Source of the DNA: Syntrophaceae bacterium UBA2280
GTDB taxonomy: Bacteria; Desulfobacterota; Syntrophia; Syntrophales; Smithellaceae
DNA: 64,000 nt
NCBI GenBank assembly: GCA_002347685.1
Contig: DDWS01000042.1
Coordinates: 1-64,000 of the forward strand
Direction of reading: 5' to 3'
Below are positions 1-9,890 of the stretch, in pieces; position 1 is the first letter of the stretch, and each line of letters opens with the position of its first letter. A program made the translations under genes and the position numbers. The notes beneath the pieces are model-generated. The model ran no database searches. It was not told the origin of the DNA and saw only the letters and a program-made list of their open reading frames with translations.

Positions 1-2628
1 ACAAAATAGGACTTTTCTATTTGCTACTAACACCGTGAAATACATGCTTTTAGTGTTGGGACACATAGAGCGATGAACGAGCATATTTCAAAAGGCTCAT
101 TTACTGAATTTCCCCTGAATAAGTACTTGAAAAATGAATTAGGCATGAAAAAGGGATATGATGAAAAGTTTTTCGGCAAGGAAGTATTTCACTGGATCTC
201 CGACGGCGGCGCACGTGAGGACGCGGGTGGGCGCTCTGTGAATCACTTCCACAATCCCCTCACAAACAGAGGGCTTTTCGGTAACTATTCGGCGATGATC
301 TGGGCGACGCTTCCCGCCGGAGCCCAGCGGTTGCAGAATTATTCCTGGAACGATGTGCGGGATTACTATTTACAGGCACTGACCGCCACAGAAAAATCAA
401 AGAGGGACAACTGGTTTGCCCTGACCTTTCGCGGCGTGGGCCAGATCATGCACCTGGTTCAGGACATGTCGGTGCCGGCGCATGTGCGTGCCGACATCCA
501 TCCGCCGCCGTTCTGGAATGATGGCTATGAAGAATGGGCGAAATAACATATCAACGACGCGTCGAAAGTCACAGCTTATCCTGCCTATAGCCTTTACACG
601 CCTTTTGATCATTCCTCGTTTCTGATTCCACTGCTTTTTGACACAGATCAATATACCACCGGCGCCGATCCGGGCATTACCATGTCATCCAGGAGCATCG
701 GCCTTGCGGAATACACCAATGCCAATTTCTTCAGCGGCGATACGATAAATGCCAAACAATTTCCTCATCCGAAAACCGATCATAGTCAGAAGATCACAAA
801 AGAGCACACCGGGAGGGAGGGAACTTATCAACGCGAATATTTTCGCAGAGACTGCGTTGGCGATTATTGCGCCGCCGGTGGCGATAAGACCTATGACGGT
901 TATTTACTCTCCGCAGTTGATCTAAACGATTATTGGCGATTAAAGAATCCGAATTCTGCCGATTCCAAACCTGTGATTCCTATTTTAGATGAAAATGTTC
1001 ACCAGGATTACGCGCAACTGCTGATTCCCAGGGCCACTGGCTATTCGGCGCAGGCGCTCCAATACTTTTTCCGCGGGTCGCTGGATGCAAAACTGGTGGA
1101 AAAAAGCATCATAATAAAGAATACATCAGATGAAACGATATCGAATGGCTTTTTTTCGCTCTATTATGACAATGAAAGTGGAGACAGAAGCCTTCTGGCC
1201 ACCGCACAGGCCGATACGCTTGAGCCCGGTGATGAACAAACCATCGCAGTTGGTCCCTCAGAGGGCGCATCATCCTACATGCTCGTATTTAAAGGCCGCC
1301 TTGGCAATGAGACGGAGGCGGTTATCGGCAAATATATCTCTGCGGCATCCTCCAGAATTGCTATTGTCAGTACCGCAACAAACTTTATAAAACTTAAACT
1401 GGGCTCAATCAGCGAACAGGGCATTAAGGTATTAAGCGAGTGCGTCATGAAAGGCGTAACATTATCCAATCCAGATGACCTGGCGAGCGTGCAGGTCATC
1501 TGGGATCCGTTGGCTGGCTGCTACCAGGTATTTATCGGCAACAACAACAGTGCTCCGCATAATATAAAGTATGCTGTTGACATGGACGGGGAAATTATAT
1601 CCTCGAAAGAGGCGGACTTTAACGCATTGCCTAACAGGTATTACAACATCGTGATGGAAAAAGATGCTTTCGATAAGATTTATTACCGCTTTGCCGGGCC
1701 GGGTGTATATGCTTTGCTGGATCATGAATTCAATATCATGAAAGGAGAATCACCGGTTGCCGGAAGCATGCAGGACCCCTATCTTGCATACCGTGTAACA
1801 AAGTATCCCACCTATTCTTTGCCGCAGCCGCCTGCCTGGAACAACTCCATACTTAAAACATTGCTGGATGACGGCACCATGGTGATTATGCACGGATGGC
1901 TGTCATACGATCAGATGCGGGAATGGAGAATTATTTATGAAGACAGCGCAACCCATGAGGCTAAAGAGTTTCTGATGAATCGTGATGCGTATAGCACGAC
2001 CAGTAAGTTAAGCTTATCCAATCGCTTTCTGCAGGTGGATGATCAGCTGTGGTACGTTGCGATGACTGAGCAGGTTGTGAATACGAATTATCGTTTCGGA
2101 CTATACTATTACCTGGATACGGTATACACAAATGAGCTGAGGATCGCCGCATTGGATAACCCCCTGGACTTCGTTGTTGCCCAGACGGAAGCCAGCACCT
2201 TCGTTGGCAGTGGTGTTCATACTTACTGGACATACAGCAGCGAAGGTGGCTGGGTATCCCATAAGATCACCTATCGCGCTCCCACGAATGCCGTTATTAT
2301 CACAAGGATGACATACTGCAAAAATGAAGGCATTGTTCTGATTTCGAAGTTAAGATGGGATAATACGGGGATAGTAGACTGGGAGGCCCCCCCGACAGGC
2401 GAGGCAGTGTATCCTGACGCGCCAAAAGGAACACTGACGACGTACATTGATGCGTATAATACAAAGGGTGTTTTTCTGTACAGGACAATAATGGAGCAAA
2501 TCGAAGTGCCATCTGTTTGGAGCTACAGTCCTTTTAAAAACAGAACCACTATGCCGGTTCAAATTCCCCTGGAGGAGTGGAACCGTTATATCAGGCACAC
2601 AAATGTCGGATATACTCAGATGAATTAA
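1..2628 (+). pseudogene. Decayed secreted zinc-dependent phospholipase C/P1 nuclease-like protein
   Basis: One reading frame (frame 1) is open from nt 31 to 2628 apart from a single TAA at 544-546. Before the stop it encodes a region rich in His and Asp (HWISDGG, then HLVQDMSVPAHVRAD near nt 450-495) that resembles the metal-binding helices of the zinc phospholipase C/P1 nuclease fold. After the stop it runs on with no gap (HINDASKV...) into about 690 more residues, probably beta-rich, without a domain I can name. At the 5' end, a hydrophobic stretch KIGLFYLLLTP lies in frame 3 (nt 3-35), while the likely continuation EIHAFSVGTHRAMNEH is in frame 1 from nt 37. This suggests a signal peptide broken by a one-base frameshift. 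Locally possible starts are ATG 73 and ATG 682. TAA is not a known recoding codon, so I call this a pseudogene; two separate expressed pieces or a sequencing error remain possible. The true 5' end is outside the window. Confidence 0.7.
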
Positions 2629-2704
2629 AGAACAATGCTCGACAGGTTTCAGCAGAAAACGGGCAATGGTCCTTTTTCAGATGATGATGGATAGAATTTG
2701 AATG

Positions 2705-3319
2705 TCAGTTAAGCTCAAGGAGATTTTCCGGGTTGTGGAATAAATAATCCGGACGGGCGGCGGCCATCAACTCTTTGCTGTGCCAGCCCCAGGTGATGCC
2801 GACGGTCTGGATGCCGGCCTGTCTGCCTTCCTTGATGTCGCCGGTTGTGTCGCCGATGTAGTAAATATCGGCAGGTGATGCGTCATATTTATCGGCGGCA
2901 TACAGGATCTTTTCTTTTTTGCTGAACATGAAATCGGAGCCGAGGATTTCCTGAAAGATCCCGTTAAAATCATACAGGCGCAGCGCTTCGGTGATGGTCG
3001 GTGTGTCGTTGGAGGATATGATGATCAGGGGATGATGCGCTGCCAGCTCGCGCAGCACCGGCCGGATCGCGTCAAAAGGCTTCATTTCGGCATAGTTCAC
3101 CCGGGAAAGGATATCCACGGAAGCCGCAATGAATTTTTCCAGATCCACGCCTTTTTCGACAAGCGATTCATAGAAATTGCCCTCAAAGAGCTCCAGAAAT
3201 TCATCACGGCCGCGTGTCAGGGGTTGTCCGATTTTTTCCAGGCAGTCCGTCACGGTCTTTTCGTAAACATCGAGCGAATCCACCAGGACACCGTCAAAAT
3301 CAAAAAGAAGCAGTTTCAT
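2705..3319 (-). CDS. HAD-superfamily phosphatase, phosphoglycolate phosphatase-like
   Basis: A 204-residue haloacid dehalogenase-type hydrolase. Motif I is DFDGVLVDS at residues 7-15, with nucleophile Asp7 and acid/base Asp9. Motif II is SSND at 102-105, a lysine follows around 134-137, and motif IV is GDTTGD at 156-161. The helical cap between motifs I and II is the type found in phosphoglycolate phosphatase and related sugar-phosphate phosphatases. The substrate cannot be read from the sequence. The start ATG has AGGA about 10 nt upstream and lies only 2 nt after the stop of mtnA, so the two are co-transcribed. A role on a methylthioribulose-type phosphate is possible from context only; a general housekeeping phosphatase is just as likely. 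Confidence 0.85.
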   Translation of the reverse strand: MKLLLFDFDGVLVDSLDVYEKTVTDCLEKIGQPLTRGRDEFLELFEGNFYESLVEKGVDLEKFIAASVDILSRVNYAEMKPFDAIRPVLRELAAHHPLIIISSNDTPTITEALRLYDFNGIFQEILGSDFMFSKKEKILYAADKYDASPADIYYIGDTTGDIKEGRQAGIQTVGITWGWHSKELMAAARPDYLFHNPENLLELN

Positions 3320-3321
3320 TT

Positions 3322-4365
3322 TCAGAGAGTTCCTTTGCGCGCGCGAGCCATTGCTCTGTTATAGGGCTTGGTCAAAATCCCTTTTTCGGTAACGATTGCC
3401 GAAATCAATTTGGCCGGCGTCACATCAAATGCCGGGTTGTATACCTTCATGCCGGGGGGCGCGACACGAACACCGCGGAAGCCCGTCACTTCATCGGCCG
3501 GTCTTTCTTCAATGGGAATGGCCGCACCCGTTTTGCAGGAAAAATCAAACGTGGATAAAGGCGCGGCGACATAAAAGGGAATTTGGTGCGCCCGGGCCAG
3601 GACGGCCAGGGAGTAGGTGCCGATCTTGTTGGCTGTATCCCCGTTGGCCGCAATGCGGTCCGCGCCGACGATAATCTTGTCGATCCTGCCTAGTTGCATC
3701 AAGACGCCTGCCATGTTGTCGGTGATTAATGTGGCGGGGATTTTTTCCTTCTTCATTTCCCAGGCGGTGAGCCTGGCGCCCTGCAGAACAGGCCTTGTTT
3801 CATCGACATAAACATGCAGTTTTTTGCCCTGTGCGACGGCCGCGCGGATCACGCCCAGCGCCGTGCCGTATCCGGCGGTTGCCAGCGCGCCCGCATTGCA
3901 GTGCGTCAGCACGCAATCTCCGTCGGCAAACAGAGCGCTTCCATGCCGCCCCATCTGTTTGTTTATTTCGATATCCTGGGCGCAGATCCGTCTGGCTTCA
4001 GCCACCAAATCAGACGGGAGATTCTTTTTGCCGGACGCGATGGCCGCTTCCAGGCATTTTTTCATCCTTTCCAATGCCCAGAATAGATTGCGAGCGGTGG
4101 GCCGGGCTTGTGCAATTTCATCGCAAATGGCATTGAACTTCTTTTGGAAATATTCAGGCGGTTCCGACACGAGGGGCAGCGCAGCCATCGCGGCGGCCAT
4201 CGCGGCGGCAACCCCGATGGCCGGTGCGCCGCGCACGGTCAGGTCTTTGATGGCGGCAATCACCTGTCGGTAATTCGAACAGACCACCTGCCGCTCAACG
4301 AGTGGCAGGGCGTTTTGATCCATCAACACCACCGTGTTGTTTTTCCAGAAGACAGGTCTGATCAT
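3322..4365 (-). CDS. mtnA: S-methyl-5-thioribose-1-phosphate isomerase
   Basis: A 347-residue member of the eIF2B-related MtnA family, which converts 5-methylthioribose-1-phosphate to 5-methylthioribulose-1-phosphate in methylthioadenosine salvage. Family landmarks are present: VRGAPAIG at 44-51, the catalytic cysteine in THCNAGALATAGYGTA (Cys156), and the catalytic aspartate in GADRIAANGD (Asp236). Length is normal for the family. Its ATG overlaps the gatB stop (ATGA), which indicates translational coupling in the gatC-gatA-gatB-mtnA-HAD operon. No other classical methionine-salvage gene is in the window, so the product may enter a shortened MTA route; this is inference. Confidence 0.95.
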   Translation of the reverse strand: MIRPVFWKNNTVVLMDQNALPLVERQVVCSNYRQVIAAIKDLTVRGAPAIGVAAAMAAAMAALPLVSEPPEYFQKKFNAICDEIAQARPTARNLFWALERMKKCLEAAIASGKKNLPSDLVAEARRICAQDIEINKQMGRHGSALFADGDCVLTHCNAGALATAGYGTALGVIRAAVAQGKKLHVYVDETRPVLQGARLTAWEMKKEKIPATLITDNMAGVLMQLGRIDKIIVGADRIAANGDTANKIGTYSLAVLARAHQIPFYVAAPLSTFDFSCKTGAAIPIEERPADEVTGFRGVRVAPPGMKVYNPAFDVTPAKLISAIVTEKGILTKPYNRAMARARKGTL

Positions 4366-5795
4366 GATCCGGCCAGCATCTTTTTGAGCAGGTCGTTGAC
4401 CAGCTTGGGGTTGGCCTTTCCCTGCGTTGCCTTCATCACCTGGCCGACAAAGAAGCCGAAAATCTTTTCCTTGCCGCTTCGGTATTCCTTGACCTGACCG
4501 GGGCTCGCGTCGATGATTCCGGCGATGGTTGCGGCCAGCGCACCTTCGTCGGTAATCTGAACGAGTCCCCGCTCCTCGATGATTTCCTGCGGCGATTTGC
4601 CGGTTCGATACATCTCGTCTATAACATCTTTGGCCATTTTCCCGCTGATCGTTCCTTCTTCAATCAGCCGGATCATGTCGGCCAGCGCGCCCGCCGTGAT
4701 CGGACAGGAACGAATGTCGCGTTTCTCCTCATTGAGGAAGCGCAGCACGTCGCCCATCACCCAGTTGCTGGCCTGTTTGGGCTTGCCGCACAATTTCACC
4801 ACATCTTCATAATAATCGGCCAGCGCTTTTTCGGCGGTGAGCACGCCCGCATCGTAGGCGGGAATCTGATAATCATGGATAAACCGCTCACGCCTGACCA
4901 GCGGTAGTTCCGGCATTCCGGCGCGGATTTCCTCCACCCACGCGCCGTCCACCACGACCGGCACCAGGTCAGGGTCGGGGAAGTAGCGGTAGTCGTGCGC
5001 CTCTTCCTTGCTGCGCATGGGATTGGTGACGCCCTGCGCGTCGTCCCACAGGCGCGTTTCCTGTATGACGGCCTGGCCGTTTTCGACCAGGTACTGCTGG
5101 CGTTTGACTTCGTACTCCAGCGCCCGCTGGACGTTGCGGAAGGAGTTCATGTTTTTGAGTTCCGCCCGCGTCCCGAATTCGTGCTGGTCCCTGGGCCGGA
5201 TCGACACGTTGGCGTCGCAGCGGAAAGAGCCTTCTTCCATGTTGCCGTCGCAGATTTCCAGATACACCAGAATTTCATGCAGACGCTTCAAATATTCCGC
5301 CGCTTCTTCCGGCGAACGCATATCCGGCTCGCTGACGATTTCAATGAGCGGCACGCCGGTGCGGTTCAGGTCCACATAACTTGCCGGCTGGTTTTCATCG
5401 TGTATCAGCTTGCCTGCGTCTTCCTCCATGTGAATCCGGGTAATGCCGATTTTCCTTTTTCTACCGTTGGCCTCCAGCCAGATATGGCCGTGCTCGGCGA
5501 TCGGATAGGCGAATTGAGATATCTGATAACCCTTGGGCAGATCAGGATAAAAATAGTTTTTCCGCGCGAAGCTGTTTGCGGGATTGATTGTGCAGTTCGT
5601 TGCCAGCGCCATCTTCATGGCGAACTCGACCACTTTTTTATTGAGCACCGGAAGCACCCCGGGCATACCTAGACAGACCGGACAGGCATGGCTGTTGGGC
5701 GCGCCGCCGAACTTCGTGGAGCAGTTGCAGAATATTTTGGTGTCCGTGAGCATTTGGGCGTGGACTTCCAGTCCGATGACGGTTTCAAATTCCAT
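4362..5795 (-). CDS. gatB: Asp-tRNA(Asn)/Glu-tRNA(Gln) amidotransferase subunit B
   Basis: A 477-residue GatB, the kinase/tRNA-binding subunit of the GatCAB amidotransferase. This enzyme phosphorylates the side chain of mischarged Glu-tRNA(Gln) or Asp-tRNA(Asn) and transfers ammonia to it. The N-terminus has GLEVHAQM, followed by the zinc-type cysteines CNC (23-25) and CPVC (38-41). ARKNYFYPDLPKGYQISQ and the C-terminal YqeY-like helical domain are also visible. The gene lies between gatA (one-base TAATG overlap at its start) and mtnA (ATGA overlap at its end). Its presence implies that this organism makes Gln-tRNA and/or Asn-tRNA by the indirect route. Confidence 0.97.
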   Translation of the reverse strand: MEFETVIGLEVHAQMLTDTKIFCNCSTKFGGAPNSHACPVCLGMPGVLPVLNKKVVEFAMKMALATNCTINPANSFARKNYFYPDLPKGYQISQFAYPIAEHGHIWLEANGRKRKIGITRIHMEEDAGKLIHDENQPASYVDLNRTGVPLIEIVSEPDMRSPEEAAEYLKRLHEILVYLEICDGNMEEGSFRCDANVSIRPRDQHEFGTRAELKNMNSFRNVQRALEYEVKRQQYLVENGQAVIQETRLWDDAQGVTNPMRSKEEAHDYRYFPDPDLVPVVVDGAWVEEIRAGMPELPLVRRERFIHDYQIPAYDAGVLTAEKALADYYEDVVKLCGKPKQASNWVMGDVLRFLNEEKRDIRSCPITAGALADMIRLIEEGTISGKMAKDVIDEMYRTGKSPQEIIEERGLVQITDEGALAATIAGIIDASPGQVKEYRSGKEKIFGFFVGQVMKATQGKANPKLVNDLLKKMLAGS

Positions 5796-7252
5796 TATAA
5801 CGTCGGCCTCCTTTTTTCGATGGCAGCGTTTTTCTCGTAAGCCGAGGCAACTTGCAGCAGTTTTCCTTCTTCGAAATGACCGGCCAGAAACTGCACGCCG
5901 ATGGGCAGTCCGGTCCGGGTGTAGCCGCAGGGCACGGAGATGCCGGGGATGCCGGCCAGATTGGTCGAGATTGTGAAGATGTCGGACAGATACATCTGCA
6001 GCGGATCGTCGGTTTTCTCGCCGATTTTAAACGCGGGTGTCGGCGTGGTAGGGGTGAGAATCACATCGCATTTTTTGAAGGCTTCGTCGAAGTCGCGCCG
6101 GATGAGCGCGCGCACCTGCGAGGCTTTTCCGTAGTAGGCGTCGTAGTAGCCGGCGGAAAGCGCGTAGGTGCCGATCATGATGCGGCGTTTGACTTCCGGG
6201 CCGAATCCCTGCATGCGGGTCTTTTTGTACATGTCCATCAGGTCGCGCGCCTCTGCCGCGCGGAATCCATACTTGACGCCGTCGTAGCGCGCCAGGTTGG
6301 AGGACGCCTCGGCCGGCGCAATGATATAATAAACCGCCAGGCAATACGGCGTGTGCGGAAGGGAAATATCCACAATTTGACCGCCGCATTTTTCGATCAC
6401 TTCAATCGCTATTTTTACAGCCATGCTGACTTCCGGATCGATGCCGTCTACATAATATTCTTTGGGGATGCCGATTCTCCATCCGTTTATGTCGCGTCCG
6501 ATAAACTGGCGATAGTCGGGCACCTCCGCCCTGACAGAGGTGGATTCCCTGGGGTCGTATCCGGCCAGGGCGTTCATCATGATGGCGCAGTCCTCCACAT
6601 CTTTGGTGAAGGGGCCGATCTGATCCAGCGAGGAGGCAAACGCGATCAGGCCGAATCTGGACACGCGGCCATAGGTGGGTTTCATGCCGACAATGCCGCA
6701 AAGGGCGGCAGGCTGCCGAATGGAGCCGCCGGTGTCAGAGCCGATCGACGCGATGCATTCATCCGCCGCCACAGCCGAGGCCGATCCGCCGCTCGAGCCG
6801 CCGGGGATTCTGTCGAGATCCCACGGATTGCGCGTCGGGCCGAAATACGATGTTTCCGTGGACGATCCCATCGCGAATTCGTCCATATTGGTCTTGCCCA
6901 CAAAGACAGCGCCTGCGTCACGCAGTTTCTGAACCACGGTGGCATCATAGGGCGGCACAAAATTATGCAGGATATGCGATCCGCAGGTCGTTGGAATGCC
7001 TTGCGTGCAGACAATGTCCTTTAGCGCAACGGGGATGCCGGTTAAAGGCCTGATGTCGCCATTTTTGATATTTTCATCGGCAATGGCTGCGGCGGTCAGG
7101 GCGTCTTCCTTCATCAGGCGGATGTAGGAATGCACCCTTTCTTCCACCGCGTCGATGCGTGAGAAAACGGAATCGACAATCTGTCGGGACGATGCCTCGC
7201 CGCTTTTGAGCTTTTCTTGCAACTCATGAATGGTAAACGAATATAACTCCAT
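5795..7252 (-). CDS. gatA: Asp-tRNA(Asn)/Glu-tRNA(Gln) amidotransferase subunit A
   Basis: A 485-residue amidase-signature protein, the glutaminase subunit of GatCAB that releases ammonia from glutamine and channels it to GatB. The Ser-cisSer-Lys triad is visible: Lys78 in PVALKDIV, Ser153 in GGSSGGSASA and Ser177 in GSDTGGSIRQP. Length is typical. AGGAG lies close upstream of the ATG. It follows gatC and is coupled to gatB by a one-base overlap. The long open frame on the opposite strand here is a codon-bias shadow. Confidence 0.97.
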   Translation of the reverse strand: MELYSFTIHELQEKLKSGEASSRQIVDSVFSRIDAVEERVHSYIRLMKEDALTAAAIADENIKNGDIRPLTGIPVALKDIVCTQGIPTTCGSHILHNFVPPYDATVVQKLRDAGAVFVGKTNMDEFAMGSSTETSYFGPTRNPWDLDRIPGGSSGGSASAVAADECIASIGSDTGGSIRQPAALCGIVGMKPTYGRVSRFGLIAFASSLDQIGPFTKDVEDCAIMMNALAGYDPRESTSVRAEVPDYRQFIGRDINGWRIGIPKEYYVDGIDPEVSMAVKIAIEVIEKCGGQIVDISLPHTPYCLAVYYIIAPAEASSNLARYDGVKYGFRAAEARDLMDMYKKTRMQGFGPEVKRRIMIGTYALSAGYYDAYYGKASQVRALIRRDFDEAFKKCDVILTPTTPTPAFKIGEKTDDPLQMYLSDIFTISTNLAGIPGISVPCGYTRTGLPIGVQFLAGHFEEGKLLQVASAYEKNAAIEKRRPTL

Positions 7253-7327
7253 AAACTCCTCGATGTTGTCCGCTGAATGATTACAAAAATGTTCTTGGTG
7301 AACCTGACCGCGACATTTGTGTGCGGA

Positions 7328-7615
7328 TTATTCTATGACTTTCGGAACTCTGAAAAATTCTCCCCGTGCGTCCGGCGCGTTGGCCAGTGCCTTTTTCGTG
7401 CCGAGCGATTCCAATACCTTGTCTTCGCGAAACGCGTTTTGGACGGCAATCGCATGCGTCATCGGCGCTACCCCCGTCGTGTCGAGTTCATTGAGCTTGT
7501 CGATGTAAAGCAGAATATCGTTGAGCTGCGCGGTAAACATTTCTTTTTCCGGCTCCGTCACTTCCAGCCGGGCCAGTTTGGCGACATATTCAACATCTGA
7601 TGTGCTTAGCTTCAA
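7328..7615 (-). CDS. gatC: Asp-tRNA(Asn)/Glu-tRNA(Gln) amidotransferase subunit C
   Basis: A 95-residue GatC, the small helical/extended subunit that wraps around GatA and GatB and stabilises the complex. It begins KLSTSDVEYVAKLARLEVTE, the usual GatC opening with its VAxLARL motif, and ends with RVPKVIE, matching the normal C-terminal RVPxVI. The start is TTG at 7613-7615, fixed by a strong GAGGAGG ribosome-binding site about 5 nt upstream. It is the first amidotransferase gene of the operon and lies 11 nt downstream of the deacetylase-family gene. Confidence 0.95.
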   Translation of the reverse strand: MKLSTSDVEYVAKLARLEVTEPEKEMFTAQLNDILLYIDKLNELDTTGVAPMTHAIAVQNAFREDKVLESLGTKKALANAPDARGEFFRVPKVIE

Positions 7616-7626
7616 AATATCCTCCT

Positions 7627-8682
7627 CTAAAATACATCCCAGTAAGGGCGCATGATCGAAATCACCTTGTCAATCACCCGCTCGTTTTCCCCATCCGCTT
7701 CGGCGGCCAGGACGGCCAGTTTTTCTTCCGTAAATTGCGTTTCATCGGACATCTCCTGCAGCATCGCTTTGACCGAGGCGGTCAGGCCGGCGACGTGATA
7801 ACCGCCTTCCAGAACGGCGACCATTTTTCCGCCGCAGCATGCATCCGCAATGTTGAGCAATATGCGTGCCATAGCGGCAAACCCTTCCGGCGTGACGCGC
7901 ATGTCGCCCAGGGGGTCCTTAAAATACGTGTCAAAGCCTGCCGACACCAAAATCAGCTCCGGCCGGTAGGCCAGCGCGATGGGTTCGAGAATTCTGCGAA
8001 ACGCTGAAACAAATGTCCCGTTGACGGCGCCCCGGTGCAGGGGAACGTTTACCGTGAAGCCTAAAGCCGCCCCTTCGCCGATTTCATGCAGGCTGCCCGT
8101 CCCCGGATAATAGGGGTACTGGTGTGTGGAAAAATAAAGTACCTGCCGGTCCGTGTAAAAAATCTTCTGCGTGCCGTTGCCGTGGTGCAAATCCCAATCA
8201 ACAATCAGAATTTTCTTCACATGGTGTTTGATCCGGGCATGCATCGCACCGATGGCGATATTGTTGAAAACGCAAAACCCGCCTGAGTTGGCCGTGCCGG
8301 CATGATGGCCGGGCGGACGTACCAACGCAAACGCGTTGTCCACCTTGCCTTTCATTACGGCGTCGATGGCGCGAAGCAGGCCGCCGACTGCCAGTTTAGC
8401 GATATCGTAGGTCTCCGCACTGGTGATCGTGTCCGGATCGAGAATCACATGCGATTTGCCTGCCGTCGAGGCCACATGCTTGATATAATGAGGCGTATGG
8501 ATGTAGCCGATTTCATTGTGGCTGGCTTCCCGCGGCTCGATGGAGATATATTTCCACGACATCCCGGGATTATCCAGCATTTCATAAACAGACGCCAAAC
8601 GCTGCGGGCTCTCCGGATGAGACACCCCGGACGTGTGCTGCAAATACCTGCTATCTTTAACAATTCCTGTTTTACGAGACAC
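7627..8682 (-). CDS. Histone-deacetylase-family zinc hydrolase (AcuC/acetylpolyamine amidohydrolase type)
   Basis: A 351-residue arginase/deacetylase-fold protein. The tandem histidines are in RPPGHHAGTANSGGFCVFNN (His126, His127). The zinc site includes DWDLHHGNG (Asp164, His166) and a later SAGFD. EGGYH supplies the usual glycine-tyrosine motif. Bacterial members deacetylate acetylpolyamines, acetyl-lysine proteins or, as AcuC, acetyl-CoA synthetase; the substrate here is not determined by sequence. The start is GTG with AAGG about 5 nt upstream. It reads directly into gatC. In an organism full of acyl-CoA ligases, reversal of ligase acetylation is plausible but is inference. Confidence 0.9.
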   Translation of the reverse strand: MSRKTGIVKDSRYLQHTSGVSHPESPQRLASVYEMLDNPGMSWKYISIEPREASHNEIGYIHTPHYIKHVASTAGKSHVILDPDTITSAETYDIAKLAVGGLLRAIDAVMKGKVDNAFALVRPPGHHAGTANSGGFCVFNNIAIGAMHARIKHHVKKILIVDWDLHHGNGTQKIFYTDRQVLYFSTHQYPYYPGTGSLHEIGEGAALGFTVNVPLHRGAVNGTFVSAFRRILEPIALAYRPELILVSAGFDTYFKDPLGDMRVTPEGFAAMARILLNIADACCGGKMVAVLEGGYHVAGLTASVKAMLQEMSDETQFTEEKLAVLAAEADGENERVIDKVISIMRPYWDVF

Positions 8683-8777
8683 GCGCGCCTTCTTTCAGAA
8701 AAACGTTTTATGACGCGTGTCCGTGTACCATAAATGATTTTAAAGCGCAAATGCCACGAAAGGAAGCGCGGAGATCC

Positions 8778-8810
8778 GGGCGGCCGGCCCTGAATCAAGG
8801 CCAGCCGCCC
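8778..8810 (-). terminator. GC-rich stem-loop after the SPFH gene
   Basis: A 12-bp inverted repeat with one mismatch: the left arm at 8778-8789 begins GGGCGGC, and the right arm at 8799-8810 is its complement, around a 9-nt loop. It follows the SPFH gene stop on the minus strand. No U-run follows on either strand, so it may be a pause or mRNA-stabilising hairpin and not a classical terminator. Confidence 0.4.
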
Positions 8811-8826
8811 CGGTCCTCGGTATGGA

Positions 8827-9633
8827 TTATTGAAGTTTGTCGATCTGAATAAACGGTACGGCGCCACCGGTGACATTGGGCAGTTTGCCGTCCCACTTTT
8901 CAATGGCCTTCATCTGAGCCTCGATTCTTCTGAGTTCCAGAAGTTCCTTTGATATGACCTGACGCTGCAGGCGCAAGGCTTCGGCTTCGGCCTGAGCGGA
9001 GGCAATCTTCTGCTGCGCTTCCACTTTAATCCTGTCAAGATCGCGTTTGGCGCGCAATGCGTTTTGCTCTGCGGTCTGCTTGGACTCAATGGCCCTGTTG
9101 AATTCCGCGGAGAATTCGAAATCCGTGATAGACAATTCGACGATCATAATACCGAAAACGCCAAGCCGGTCACGAAGAAAATGCTGCACTTCCGTCTTGA
9201 GCTGTTCGCGCTTGGAAATCAATTCTTCGGCCGTATAGCGGGCCGCTGCAGCCTTGAAGCTTTCTTTCACCGCGGGATCAATGACGCGCTCATTGTAATT
9301 GAGTCCGATCGTGGAATAAATTGTGCCTGCCTTTAATGGATCAATCATAAAATTCAGGACCATGGTGGTCTGAACGTTTTGCAGGTCACGGCTGGCCGCT
9401 TCCGTTTTGGTCGTCGTCTTCTGCACTCTCACGGTCATGTGAACCACATCTTCTGCAACCGGGAGCTTAAAGCGCAAACCCGGATCGACCACACGATTGA
9501 CCTCGCCGAAGCGCAGCACAATGCCGCGGTCACCCGCCTCAATGCTGAAAAAGCTTGATATCAACAACAACAAAACTGCGACTCCGGCAATACCAATCGC
9601 AACCATCTTTCCGGGAATTTTCTGTCCATCCAT
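8827..9633 (-). CDS. SPFH/band 7 (prohibitin-like, HflC-type) membrane protein
   Basis: From ATG 9633 the product has about 268 residues. A single N-terminal membrane segment (roughly residues 10-28, VAIGIAGVAVLLLLISSF) precedes an SPFH domain with GDRGIVLRFGEVNRVVDPGLRFKLP. A long Ala/Glu/Gln-rich coiled coil follows (EQNALRAKRDLDRIKVEAQQ). Such proteins form oligomeric membrane scaffolds; HflC and prohibitin modulate FtsH-type proteolysis. The open frame extends to 9693, but a GGAGG site sits just upstream of ATG 9633, which decides the start. No HflK partner lies next to it, so it is a stand-alone prohibitin-like protein. Confidence 0.88.
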   Translation of the reverse strand: MDGQKIPGKMVAIGIAGVAVLLLLISSFFSIEAGDRGIVLRFGEVNRVVDPGLRFKLPVAEDVVHMTVRVQKTTTKTEAASRDLQNVQTTMVLNFMIDPLKAGTIYSTIGLNYNERVIDPAVKESFKAAAARYTAEELISKREQLKTEVQHFLRDRLGVFGIMIVELSITDFEFSAEFNRAIESKQTAEQNALRAKRDLDRIKVEAQQKIASAQAEAEALRLQRQVISKELLELRRIEAQMKAIEKWDGKLPNVTGGAVPFIQIDKLQ

Positions 9634-9890
9634 ATCTATACCTCCACTGTTTTTTTTTGATTTCGTGGTTTTTAATCTGCATGAGAGGATCAAAGAACTG
9701 ACGAAAAACTCCCTGCAACCTATCAGAAACTTCAGTTATGTCAATAATTATCGGCATGGGGTCAGGCGGCAACCAATTATCCATATGGCGGATTTTTCAA
9801 ATCTGTGTGCAATATTTCACTTGATTCCTGAAGCGCACTGGACTAAATGAAGATAACTAATTATTTTCTTTACGAAAGGTTTAAACTGTT

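Noticed and set aside
544..546. TAA inside the phospholipase-like frame considered as a recoded codon
   Set aside because: Known bacterial recoding uses TGA (Sec) or TAG (Pyl), not TAA, and a second lesion upstream supports a pseudogene.
5852..7024. Long open frame (390 codons) opposite gatA
   Set aside because: It lies wholly on the other strand of a clear gatA gene and has no family pattern or ribosome-binding site; it results from GC-biased codons. The same holds for frames opposite gatB (4995-5672), gcdA (37846-38862), the ThyX-like gene (45990-47084), the TRAP permease (22799-23443) and the long dehydrogenase (30325-31134).
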